A stretch of DNA of 7,392 bases from MGR-bin208 sp043779285 (GCA_043779285.1 JAYWEL010000235.1:1-7392), one strand, 5' to 3'; positions 1 through 5,867 are shown, numbered from the stretch's first letter. The notes: generated by a model from the letters alone, not told the origin. Program-made: numbers and translations.

Positions 1-68
1 GAATGTTGATTAATTTTAATGTTGTATTGTTGAAAGACGGAATCAAACGAATTGTAAATAATTTATAA
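1..68 (+). CDS. Possible 3' end of an upstream gene
   Basis: The frame whose codons begin at base 3 is open from the window edge to a TAA at 66-68 and would give a tail ending in KRIVNNL. Both other forward frames stop within the first 14 bases. Twenty-odd open codons can occur by chance, and I do not recognise the peptide. It is listed only because the gene would start outside the window and could not otherwise be seen. Confidence 0.22.
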   Translation, partial: MLINFNVVLLKDGIKRIVNNL

Positions 69-90
69 AATCAGGTACTACGGCCTATAG

Positions 91-170
91 TTTTTTCACG
101 CAACGGCACAACGGCGCAACGTGAAAAAACTTTTCCTGAAATCTTAGCGCCGTTGCGCCGTTGCGTGAAA
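91..170. repeat. Nested inverted repeat built on a CAACGGCG octamer
   Basis: Bases 94-117 and 147-170 are inverted copies of each other, matching at 23 of 24 positions; the one difference is A at 108 where the other arm implies G. Inside the left half a second palindrome pairs TTTTTTCACG (91-100) with CGTGAAAAAA (120-129). Each arm carries about two tandem octamers of CAACGGCR or its complement. The element is GC-rich in an AT-rich surrounding, and its right arm ends 2 bases before the ATG of the next gene, so it supplies that gene's 5' leader. It has no T-run after the stem in the plus direction, so it is not a standard intrinsic terminator. It looks like a REP-type intergenic repeat; similar GCAACGGCGCAACG-type strings are, as I recall, common between genes in environmental Bacteroidota, but I cannot count copies here. 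Confidence 0.85.
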
Positions 171-172
171 TC

Positions 173-1228
173 ATGAAAACAATAAAAGGTCCTGCAATTT
201 TTCTTGCACAGTTTATGGGTGACAAAGCACCGTTCAATGATATGAAGTCAATTTGCCAATGGGCAAGTAGTCTTGGTTATGTTGGTGTGCAGATACCTAC
301 ATGGGATGCAAGATGTATTGATCTTCAAAAAGCTGCTGAAAGTAAAACCTATGCTGACGAATTGAAAGGAATGATTAGTGAATGTGGATTGGAAATTTCT
401 GAACTATCCACACACTTGCAAGGCCAGTTGGTGGCTGTTCATCCTGCTTATGATGAATTGTTTGATGCTTTTGCTCCGGATGCAGTGAAGAAAAACTCAA
501 AAGCAAGAATGGAGTGGGCAATTCAACAATTGAAGTATGCGGCAAAAGCTTCACAGAACTTAGGATTGAATGCTCATGCCACATTTAGCGGCTCATTATT
601 ATGGCATACTTTTCATCCCTGGCCTCAACGTCCTGCAGGTTTGGTAGATGAAGGATTTATAGAGCTGGCAAAAAGGTGGCTGCCTATATTAAATGTATAT
701 GATGAGTGTGGAGTGGATGTTTGTTATGAAATTCATCCGGGAGAAGATCTCTTTGATGGCATTACTTATGAAATGTTTTTGGAGAAAGTAAACAACCACA
801 CAAGGGCATGTTTACTTTATGATCCTTCACATTTTGTTTTACAACAACTGAATTATATAGAGTATATTGATCTTTATCATGAACGCATCAAAGCTTTTCA
901 TGTAAAGGATTCAGAATTTAACCCAACAGGTCGGCAAGGAACTTTTGGTGGGTACCAGAGCTGGTTGAACAGGGCCGGTCGTTACCGTTCGCCGGGAGAT
1001 GGACAAGTGGATTTTAAAACTATCTTCAGCAAACTGACACAATATGATTACAGTGGCTGGGCAGTAATGGAGTGGGAGTGCTGCCTCAAACATCCGGAAG
1101 ATGGAGCAAAAGAAGGAGCAGAGTTTATCAAAAATCATATTATCCGGGTTACAGAAAAGGCTTTTGATGATTTTGCCGGACAGGTATCCGATGTAAAATC
1201 AAATAGAAGAATTTTAGGATTGGATTAA
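173..1228 (+). CDS. Sugar phosphate isomerase/epimerase-like TIM-barrel enzyme
   Basis: This encodes 351 residues from the ATG at 173. A TTG at 161 would add four residues, but it lies inside the repeat arm, so the ATG is preferred; there is no recognisable ribosome binding site. The protein belongs to the xylose-isomerase-like TIM-barrel superfamily (AP endonuclease 2 fold). The expected metal-binding set is visible late in successive strands: Glu186 (VCYEIHPGE), Asp217 (LLYDPSHF), His243 (AFHVKD) and Glu300 (AVMEWE). His81 in STHLQGQ is another likely pocket residue. There is no signal peptide or membrane segment, so it is cytoplasmic, and the length fits a full-size member. Relatives epimerise or dehydrate keto-sugars and inositols, and in Bacteroidota close relatives often sit beside Gfo/Idh/MocA oxidoreductases in 3-keto-sugar catabolism. 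No such partner is visible here, so the substrate is unknown. Family call is firm, reaction is not. Confidence 0.93.
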   Translation: MKTIKGPAIFLAQFMGDKAPFNDMKSICQWASSLGYVGVQIPTWDARCIDLQKAAESKTYADELKGMISECGLEISELSTHLQGQLVAVHPAYDELFDAFAPDAVKKNSKARMEWAIQQLKYAAKASQNLGLNAHATFSGSLLWHTFHPWPQRPAGLVDEGFIELAKRWLPILNVYDECGVDVCYEIHPGEDLFDGITYEMFLEKVNNHTRACLLYDPSHFVLQQLNYIEYIDLYHERIKAFHVKDSEFNPTGRQGTFGGYQSWLNRAGRYRSPGDGQVDFKTIFSKLTQYDYSGWAVMEWECCLKHPEDGAKEGAEFIKNHIIRVTEKAFDDFAGQVSDVKSNRRILGLD

Positions 1229-1238
1229 ATATCTTTAC

Positions 1239-1257
1239 TTTTTTACTAACTAAAAAA
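1239..1257. terminator. Weak A/T-only hairpin after the TIM-barrel gene
   Basis: TTTTTTA (1239-1245) can pair with TAAAAAA (1251-1257) around a five-base loop, 10 bases after the stop codon. A stem made only of A-T pairs is weak and could arise by chance in AT-rich DNA. It is the only hairpin candidate in the first 100 bases downstream of the gene. Confidence 0.22.
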
Positions 1258-1317
1258 TAGGATGCATTTAAAATAGCGACAGCGATAATAGGAGTGCTAC
1301 AATAGACAGGATGTTAG

Positions 1318-1545
1318 CTACCGGAGAAGCTGGTCTTTATAGTCTGGATTATCTATCCAATATTCACCATTGATTTCATATATAACACGACCCCCGACAT
1401 CTTTTTTCACAAACTCATTGTAGTTTTCAATTTTTATTCTATTGGGAACATAGCTGGACAATTTCACCCGCCGACCATTTTTAGCTATACAGGAACTTTG
1501 CAGAATCGTTTTCAGACAGCTTCTGAGTAGCCTACTGAAACTGTA
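1318..1545 (-). pseudogene. Orphan coding remnant on the minus strand, unknown family
   Basis: Inside the 416-base gap between two plus-strand genes, the minus strand is open for 75 codons and ends in TAG at 1320-1318. There is no ATG in frame. The last 49 codons, from a possible GTG at 1467, look protein-like: they include NEFVKKDVGGRVIYEINGEY and WIDNPDYKDQLLR, mixed charged and aromatic residues rather than the Leu/Phe/Cys/Ser-rich peptides typical of out-of-frame shadows. An ATG 12 bases further upstream (MVGG) is in another frame and hits a stop at once; one extra base in its G-rich stretch would join it to this frame. The best reading is a truncated or frameshifted small gene. I do not recognise the family and assign no function. 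The rest of the gap (1258-1317 and 1546-1618) shows no gene. Confidence 0.45.
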
Positions 1546-1619
1546 CTATTTAATTAATTATAGAAATTGAAGTTGATTATAAACAAACATAAATTTCTTT
1601 TATTACACTCAGTTATCAG

Positions 1620-1627
1620 TAAGTTTG
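1620..1627 (+). promoter_or_regulatory. Candidate -7 box TAAGTTTG for the FKBP-fusion gene
   Basis: TAAGTTTG fits the Bacteroidota housekeeping sigma -7 consensus TAnnTTTG exactly and ends 17 bases before the ATG at 1645, implying a leader of about 10 bases. I find no convincing TTTG -33 box at the expected distance (only TTTC near 1594), so this is tentative. Confidence 0.35.
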
Positions 1628-1644
1628 AGAACTAAAACTATTTC

Positions 1645-2676
1645 ATGAAAAGATTATCTGTTTTTGTTGTCACGTTATTGACTTTACAATTTGCAAATGC
1701 AAATGCTAAAGATTCTGTCATCACTTATTTATTTCATGATACGCTGAAAGCCTCTGGTTTCATGGCTTATATGAATGTGAAACAAGTAAATACGAAGAAG
1801 GAAGTTTTTGCCGGAATTCAAATTGGCGATGTAAAGCTTTCCTTGGAAACGGAGAAAAACAAAAAAGAGATTGTTTTTTCATTTCCGAAAAAAGCAACGG
1901 TTGTAGCTAAAGGGATTGAAATTGATGACAATGAAAAAGGAGAAATGGAATGGGTTTATAACTGGAATGTAAACACTGCATACCAGCTTTATATAGCCAC
2001 CGCCAGCGATTCGGCTCAAAATTTCACCTTGTATTCCGGATATGTTTTTATTCCTGATCAAAACAAATGGAAACTGATTGGTTCCTGTAAAATAGAAGGA
2101 CATTGGGGAATTGTTGAAAAAGCATCCACTTTTTTTACAAGCAATAAGAAAATGTTATTGGCGGTAAATGTTGAACAGGCTTGGGCACAAAGAAGAAATG
2201 GATCCTGGGAAAATATGCTTGGCAATAATTTTAAAAAACCTGTCATTGCTCCGTTCAGAGATATTGATAGTCTGCAACAAACTAAACAAGAGGAAAAAGT
2301 GATTCAGGCTGCTATAGCCTCCGGGAAAACGGATGCAAAAAGTAGTCATGAAAATGTGTACTACAAAATCATGAAAAAAGGAATTGGAAGGCAGGTATTG
2401 GTTTCAGATACGGTAGTTGTTTTTTACAAGGGTTATCTGTTGAATGATGATTCTATATTTGATGAAACCAAAGATAAGCCGGCAACATTCCCTTTGAATG
2501 TTTTGATTCGTGGATGGCAACTAGGACTTACTGAGTGCAAAGTAGGCGGTAAAATCAAAGTGGTTATTCCTTCAGGTTTGGCCTATTCAATTCGAACAAG
2601 ATCACCCAAAATTCCACCAAACAGTATCCTGGTTTTTGAAATAGAAGTGGTAGATGTGAAGCCATTAAAAAAATAA
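1645..2676 (+). CDS. Secreted DUF3472-like / FKBP-type peptidyl-prolyl isomerase fusion
   Basis: 343 residues. An N-terminal signal peptide (positive KR, hydrophobic 4-16, likely cleavage after ANA at 19-21) points to the periplasm or cell surface. Residues about 35-190 resemble DUF3472: AGIQ near 56-59, a VFSF strand at 77-80, then EWVYNW (102-107), TAYQLY, a TLYSGYVF strand and KWKLIGS (141-147), ending near NGSWENML. A charged, probably helical linker covers about 205-235. Residues about 238-338 form an FKBP domain with most ligand-pocket positions kept: Tyr261, Phe272-Asp273, Phe282, Ile288, Trp291, Tyr314 and Phe331, in the contexts VVFYKGYL, FDET, ATFPLN, RGWQLGL, GLAY and LVFEIEV. The domain therefore probably catalyses prolyl cis-trans isomerisation or acts as a chaperone. 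What the DUF3472 part binds is unknown; the family is often found in secreted, possibly carbohydrate-related proteins. The FKBP call is strong, the DUF3472 call moderate. The gene is alone, with the minus-strand hic locus converging on it. Confidence 0.9.
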   Translation: MKRLSVFVVTLLTLQFANANAKDSVITYLFHDTLKASGFMAYMNVKQVNTKKEVFAGIQIGDVKLSLETEKNKKEIVFSFPKKATVVAKGIEIDDNEKGEMEWVYNWNVNTAYQLYIATASDSAQNFTLYSGYVFIPDQNKWKLIGSCKIEGHWGIVEKASTFFTSNKKMLLAVNVEQAWAQRRNGSWENMLGNNFKKPVIAPFRDIDSLQQTKQEEKVIQAAIASGKTDAKSSHENVYYKIMKKGIGRQVLVSDTVVVFYKGYLLNDDSIFDETKDKPATFPLNVLIRGWQLGLTECKVGGKIKVVIPSGLAYSIRTRSPKIPPNSILVFEIEVVDVKPLKK

Positions 2677-2746
2677 ATTTTTACCCATTCATTAACATAT
2701 CAATTAAACTCCAATCCAAGATTAGACGTATTTCTGTATTTGTGTA

Positions 2747-3193
2747 TTATAATTCTACAGACATCAGTTCCCTTCCTAAACTATGCATTGCGGTTTCAAT
2801 TTTTTTCACTTGTGCTTGACGAGGTTTTTTTAAACCCGATGCATAATGTTGAAACTGTTTTTGATTGATACCAGTCATACGTTCTAATGCTGCATTAGTA
2901 AATATTTTTTTATAAAAGTTTAAAAAACTCTCAGCATCAAACTTAAAAACTATTTCATAATTGCCTTTCAGAATATTTGGAATATTTTCACTCTTATTAT
3001 ATTTAACTAATAAGTCAAGCCCAGCTAAGGCAGACTGTTTTGCATCCTCAACAGTATCGCCTTGGCCAAATATACCTGGCACATTTTCTGCATAAGAGCT
3101 ATAAGAATTATCACTTCGTTCTATAATGATTTTAATCTTTTTGGTTTTAAAAATAGGTGTCTTTCTTTGAGTGGTTTTGTTTTGTTTGTTCAT
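2747..3193 (-). CDS. hicB: HicB-family antitoxin with C-terminal helix-turn-helix
   Basis: 148 residues from the ATG at 3193. That start is chosen because AAGGAG (minus strand, GGAG at 3208-3205) lies at suitable spacing upstream. The frame is open back to 3265, but the extra 24 codons read through an inverted repeat and would put the binding site inside the coding region. Residues about 19-66 form the HicB partial RNase-H-like fold (KIIIERSDNSYSSYAENVPG, then GQGDTVEDAKQSALAGLDLL). Residues about 98-145 form a helix-turn-helix of the type seen in Bacteroidota HicB proteins (ALERMTGINQKQFQHYASGL, KKPRQAQVKKIETAMHSLG). HicB binds and neutralises the HicA mRNA interferase and represses its own operon through the DNA-binding domain. 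Its partner lies just upstream in the same direction but is frameshifted, so this antitoxin may be an orphan or keep only a regulatory role. The reading frame is intact. Confidence 0.9.
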   Translation of the reverse strand: MNKQNKTTQRKTPIFKTKKIKIIIERSDNSYSSYAENVPGIFGQGDTVEDAKQSALAGLDLLVKYNKSENIPNILKGNYEIVFKFDAESFLNFYKKIFTNAALERMTGINQKQFQHYASGLKKPRQAQVKKIETAMHSLGRELMSVEL

Positions 3194-3203
3194 TGTGTGT
3201 GGT

Positions 3204-3212
3204 GCTCCTTTT
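3204..3212 (-). promoter_or_regulatory. Shine-Dalgarno site fixing the hicB start
   Basis: On the minus strand the sequence AAGGAGC precedes the ATG at 3193, with 11 bases between GGAG and the ATG. Good ribosome binding sites are rare in front of the other genes here, so this one is decisive for choosing the 148-residue start over the longer frame. Confidence 0.7.
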
Positions 3213-3219
3213 TTTATAA

Positions 3220-3262
3220 CTTTTAACAGATGGAGTATTTCGTTTCCCCCATCTGTTAAAAG
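3220..3262. repeat. Perfect 14-bp inverted repeat between hicA and hicB
   Basis: CTTTTAACAGATGG (3220-3233) is exactly inverted as CCATCTGTTAAAAG (3249-3262), with a 15-base loop. It lies between the end of hicA and the start of hicB; the near arm begins 27 bases upstream of the hicB ATG and just before its ribosome binding site. No T-run follows the stem in either direction, so an intrinsic terminator is unlikely. It could be an operator for the HicB helix-turn-helix, an RNA hairpin tuning hicB translation, or an RNA processing site. Confidence 0.85.
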
Positions 3263-3302
3263 CAAGTTTGTAATCTAATACCTCGATTTAATATTGAATA
3301 AA

Positions 3303-3475
3303 TTATTTAAGTCCCATTTCCTTCTTCATTTTATTCTCTAAACCTTTTCCAAGCTCTTTAGCCCCGTGAAAAGGAACTGGATATGTTTTCCCGTTTTTCT
3401 CATAAATGTAATGACTGCCTTTATCAGGCTCCAACCATTTTTTTTAACTAATCGATGAAACTCTGAATTCTTCAT
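3303..3475 (-). pseudogene. hicA: HicA-family mRNA interferase toxin, frameshifted
   Basis: Two frames together spell one HicA protein. From the ATG at 3475, the first frame gives MKNSEFHRLVKKNGW, a typical HicA start. Another frame gives EPDKGSHYIYEKNG and then YPVPFHGAKELGKGLENKMK, ending GLK at the TAA at 3305-3303; this part holds the catalytic-type His of the GSH motif. The switch falls near a run of eight A (coding strand) at 3438-3445. The span is 173 bases; one extra base would make exactly 57 codons plus stop, the usual HicA length. As written, translation from 3475 ends at 3338 after 45 residues and lacks the His motif. HicA cleaves translated mRNAs on a double-stranded-RNA-binding-like fold and is held by HicB. 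The gene is either truly broken, a sequencing error at a homopolymer, or, less likely, expressed by slippage. It precedes hicB in the same direction, the normal order. Confidence 0.85.
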
Positions 3476-3500
3476 TTATTATGTTTATTAAATTATCCAT
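3444..3500 (-). CDS. Possible 18-codon leader ORF overlapping the hicA start
   Basis: The strongest ribosome binding site in the locus, AGGGAGG (minus strand, 3516-3510), is followed after nine bases by an ATG at 3500, not by the hicA ATG at 3475. That ATG opens an 18-codon frame (MDNLINIINEEFRVSSIS) stopping at 3444 inside hicA. It is in the same frame as the C-terminal part of hicA, separated from it by this single stop. It may be a leader coupled to hicA translation, or the original hicA start in a gene that has gained two frameshifts. No function is claimed for the peptide. Confidence 0.35.
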   Translation of the reverse strand: MDNLINIINEEFRVSSIS

Positions 3501-3509
3501 AGAACATTT

Positions 3510-3516
3510 CCTCCCT
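3510..3516 (-). promoter_or_regulatory. Strong Shine-Dalgarno site of the hicA-hicB transcript
   Basis: AGGGAGG on the minus strand is a near-perfect anti-16S match, nine bases from the ATG at 3500 and 34 bases from the hicA ATG at 3475, too far for direct use by the latter. Confidence 0.6.
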
Positions 3517-3555
3517 AAATGAGTTATTTTTTATCAATTTTGTTTTCAAAATAAA

Positions 3556-3573
3556 GGTAGTCAATTTACTACC
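3556..3573. promoter_or_regulatory. Near-palindrome GGTAGT-AATT-ACTACC, candidate HicB operator
   Basis: The 18-base sequence is symmetrical except at positions 7 and 12 (3562 and 3567). It lies 56-73 bases upstream of the ATG at 3500. Read on the minus strand it contains TTGACT, which could serve as a -33/-35 element for the hic transcript, though I see no clear TAnnTTTG box downstream. A symmetrical site over a promoter ahead of a toxin-antitoxin operon is where the DNA-binding antitoxin usually represses its own genes. Assigning HicB to it is inference. Confidence 0.5.
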
Positions 3574-3602
3574 ATTTTATCGAATTATTTTTAATAAATA
3601 TT

Positions 3603-3624
3603 TTTTAACCGCGTTGCGTTAAAA
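3603..3624. repeat. Short inverted repeat resembling a minimal copy of the 91-170 element
   Basis: TTTTAAC (3603-3609) pairs with GTTAAAA (3618-3624) around CGCGTTGC. The core CGTTGCGTTAAA differs at one base from CGTTGCGTGAAA in the right arm of the element near 160-170, and the T-run/core/A-run plan is the same. The remaining 3625-3766 stretch, upstream of the peptidase gene, shows no gene; I could not find a convincing TAnnTTTG box in it. Confidence 0.45.
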
Positions 3625-3766
3625 CTTTCAAACCACCAATTTGAGTGATCACATTCTTACATTTCAAAAATTAATATTCAGTTGTTCATGTAAGTTGGTA
3701 TACCGCCTTTGTAAAAATTTTTCCGGTATAAAACTCATTTCATATATTCAAGCATAAATTATCTAT

Positions 3767-5761
3767 ATGCATCATAAAATAATAACCATGTTTGCTGTTT
3801 TATTTTTAACAGCACAAATTGTTTGCCTTGCACAAACTGCAAAAAGAAACCTCCGTCCCGGAGATATATACCGGCTTCAAAGTACCGGTGATGCACAAAT
3901 TTCTCCGGATGGAAAATGGGTTGCTTATACGCTGACCAAAACAGATTCTGCAAAAGACAAACGTAATACAGATATATGGATGATGAGTTGGGATGGAAAC
4001 GAGTCGGTACAACTTACCAATAGTCCAGATACAGAATCTAACCCAAGTTGGAGCCCCGATGGGAAATATATTTCCTTCACTGCAACAAGGGCTGCTGGTG
4101 GAAACCAAGTTCATTTATTAAACCGGCTTGGTGGCGAAGCCATAAAGCTAACCGATGTAAAAGGAGATTTGAGCGATTATAAGTGGAGTTCCGATGGAAA
4201 AAAATTATTGCTGACAATAAAAGATTATGAAGATACTGCAGCAAAGAAAATATCCAAGCCATATGTAATCGATCGTTATCAATTTAAACAGGATGTGAGC
4301 GGTTATTTGTATGATAAGCGAAAAACACATCTATACCTGTTTGATATGGCCACAAAAAAAACGGATACCTTAACCAAAGGAGACTTTAATGAATCTGATG
4401 CACAATGGAGCCCGGATGGATTGACTATTGCTTTTGTAAGTAACCGGTCTGAAGACCCTGACAAGAATAGAAATTCAGATATTTTTTTATTGGAAGCCAA
4501 ACCCGGAGCTGTAGCCAAACAAATTACATTTTGGAATGGCAGTGATAATTCCCCTCAATGGAGCCCGGATGGGAAAACCATCGCCTTTTTGCGAAGCACG
4601 TCAGATGCGAATTTTATCATGTATGATCAGTCGATTCTTTGTACTATGCCATCGAATGGAGGTGAGCCGTCTTTGTTAAGTAAGTCTCTTGACCGGCCTG
4701 TTTCTACTCCAAGATGGAGTAAAGATGCCAATAGTATTGCCTTTTTGGTTTCAGACGATTGTGAACGATATATTGCATCTTACGATGTAAAGAGTGCGGT
4801 GATGAAAAAATTGATAGATGGCAACAGGACATTTGGTTCGCTTGATCTGCATCCCAATGGAAGTTGGATTACTTCTATGTCATCAGCTCAATTGCCTGCC
4901 GAATTTTATGCATTAGAAAATGGAGGCCTTCGACGGCTAACTAAAATTCAGGATGAATTTGTTGCACCGTTAACTTTTGCATCGGTAGAAAAAATTGTTA
5001 CAAAAAGTAAAGATGGAGCAACTATATCAAGCCTGTTATTTCTTCCGGCAAATCCTAAAAATGAAAAACTTCCGGTTGTCTTTTTTATTCATGGAGGACC
5101 TGTAAGCCAAGATGATTATGGCTTCGATTTGACAAGGCAAATGCTTGCTGCCAATGGTTATGCGGTGGTAGCAGTAAATTATCGTGGGAGCAACGGCCGT
5201 GGAATTGATTTTTGTAAAGCGATTTATGCCGATTGGGGAAATAAAGAAGTATTGGATATTCAGGGTGCTGCAGATTACTTAATCAGCAAAGGGATAATTG
5301 ATGCAAACCGTATGGGAATAGGTGGCTGGAGTTATGGTGGCATACTTACTGATTATACCATTGCAAAAGATACTCGTTTTAAAGCCGCAATAAGTGGTGC
5401 AGGCAGTGCATTGCAACTTTCACTCTATGGTGTTGACCAATATATTTTGCAATTAGATAATGAGATTGGCCAACCTTGGAAGGATAAGAATTACGAAAAA
5501 TATTTAAAACTTTCTTATCCGTTTTTAAATGCCGATAAAATAAAAACCCCAACCATGTTTATGACCGGTGAAAAAGATTTTAATGTGCCGGCTGTTGGTA
5601 GCGAACAAATGTATCAAGCTTTGCGTTCAATTGGAACGCCAACCGAATTGATTGTATATCCGGGGCAATTTCACGGAATCAGTTTGCCTTCATTTCAGAA
5701 AGACAGACTGGAGCGGTATAATGAATGGTTTGATAAATACTTAAAGACAAAAGCATATTAG
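3767..5761 (+). CDS. Secreted S9-family serine peptidase (prolyl oligopeptidase clan)
   Basis: 664 residues. The ATG at 3767 is preferred over the in-frame ATG at 3788 because HHK gives the signal peptide a positive start; the hydrophobic core spans about 8-20 and cleavage is likely after VCLA (19-22), placing the enzyme in the periplasm. Residues about 40-330 carry at least six PD40/WD40-like beta-propeller strands with the WSPDGK signature (for example near 46-54, 95-103, 140-148, 214-222, 265-273, 317-325). The C-terminal alpha/beta-hydrolase domain (about 415-660) has the oxyanion motif HGGP (442-445) and a complete triad: Ser522 in GGWSYGG, Asp604 in GEKDFNVP and His636 in GQFHG. Members cleave peptides, often dipeptidyl- or acylaminoacyl-type, with the propeller limiting access to the active site. 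Exact specificity cannot be read from the sequence. Length and triad indicate an intact, active enzyme. The gene stands alone, divergent from hicAB. Confidence 0.95.
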   Translation: MHHKIITMFAVLFLTAQIVCLAQTAKRNLRPGDIYRLQSTGDAQISPDGKWVAYTLTKTDSAKDKRNTDIWMMSWDGNESVQLTNSPDTESNPSWSPDGKYISFTATRAAGGNQVHLLNRLGGEAIKLTDVKGDLSDYKWSSDGKKLLLTIKDYEDTAAKKISKPYVIDRYQFKQDVSGYLYDKRKTHLYLFDMATKKTDTLTKGDFNESDAQWSPDGLTIAFVSNRSEDPDKNRNSDIFLLEAKPGAVAKQITFWNGSDNSPQWSPDGKTIAFLRSTSDANFIMYDQSILCTMPSNGGEPSLLSKSLDRPVSTPRWSKDANSIAFLVSDDCERYIASYDVKSAVMKKLIDGNRTFGSLDLHPNGSWITSMSSAQLPAEFYALENGGLRRLTKIQDEFVAPLTFASVEKIVTKSKDGATISSLLFLPANPKNEKLPVVFFIHGGPVSQDDYGFDLTRQMLAANGYAVVAVNYRGSNGRGIDFCKAIYADWGNKEVLDIQGAADYLISKGIIDANRMGIGGWSYGGILTDYTIAKDTRFKAAISGAGSALQLSLYGVDQYILQLDNEIGQPWKDKNYEKYLKLSYPFLNADKIKTPTMFMTGEKDFNVPAVGSEQMYQALRSIGTPTELIVYPGQFHGISLPSFQKDRLERYNEWFDKYLKTKAY

Positions 5762-5774
5762 ACTTAGGGGATAG

Positions 5775-5822
5775 GGAATTAGGAATTGGGAATTGGGAAT
5801 TAGGAATTTGGAATTGGGATTT
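5775..5822 (+). repeat. Heptanucleotide tandem repeat (GGAATTN)x6
   Basis: Six consecutive seven-base units GGAATTN run from 5775 to 5816, with last bases A, G, G, A, T, G, followed by a decayed seventh unit (GGATTT). The array begins 14 bases after the peptidase stop codon and ends about 45 bases before the methyltransferase start, so it fills most of that gap. Only the seventh position varies. Such short tandem repeats are typical of intergenic slippage arrays and can differ between strains. Confidence 0.9.
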
Positions 5823-5858
5823 AAAGGAAAAATATCCTGACCTCCGACTCAATGCTTT

Positions 5859-5866
5859 TACCTTTG
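5859..5866 (+). promoter_or_regulatory. -7 promoter box TACCTTTG for the methyltransferase gene
   Basis: TACCTTTG matches the Bacteroidota -7 consensus TAnnTTTG exactly. The expected -33 position (about 5836-5839, CCTG) is a poor match to TTTG. Transcription from this box would begin near 5871-5875, at or after the first possible ATG (5868), which favours the ATG at 5874 and an almost leaderless mRNA. Confidence 0.55.
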
Positions 5867-5867
5867 C

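Noticed and set aside
161..172. TTG start for the TIM-barrel gene
   Set aside because: It lies within the repeat arm; the ATG at 173 gives the family-like N-terminus MKTIKGPAIFLAQF.
2677..2746. Shared terminator between the converging FKBP-fusion and hicB genes
   Set aside because: I could find no stem with more than a few pairs in this AT-rich gap.
3220..3262. Intrinsic terminator between hicA and hicB
   Set aside because: The stem is perfect, but no T-run follows it on either strand.
3194..3265. Upstream extension of the hicB frame, adding 24 residues
   Set aside because: It reads through the perfect inverted repeat, lacks HicB-like sequence, and the ribosome binding site at 3204-3212 supports the ATG at 3193.
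3697..3704. GGTATACC palindrome upstream of the S9 peptidase gene
   Set aside because: An 8-bp palindrome is expected by chance at this scale and has no second copy or promoter around it.
3630..3766. Minus-strand snippets such as a short frame ending GGIPTYMNN, possibly a transposase remnant
   Set aside because: Too short, interrupted by stops, and no recognisable family; no inverted repeats bracket an insertion element.
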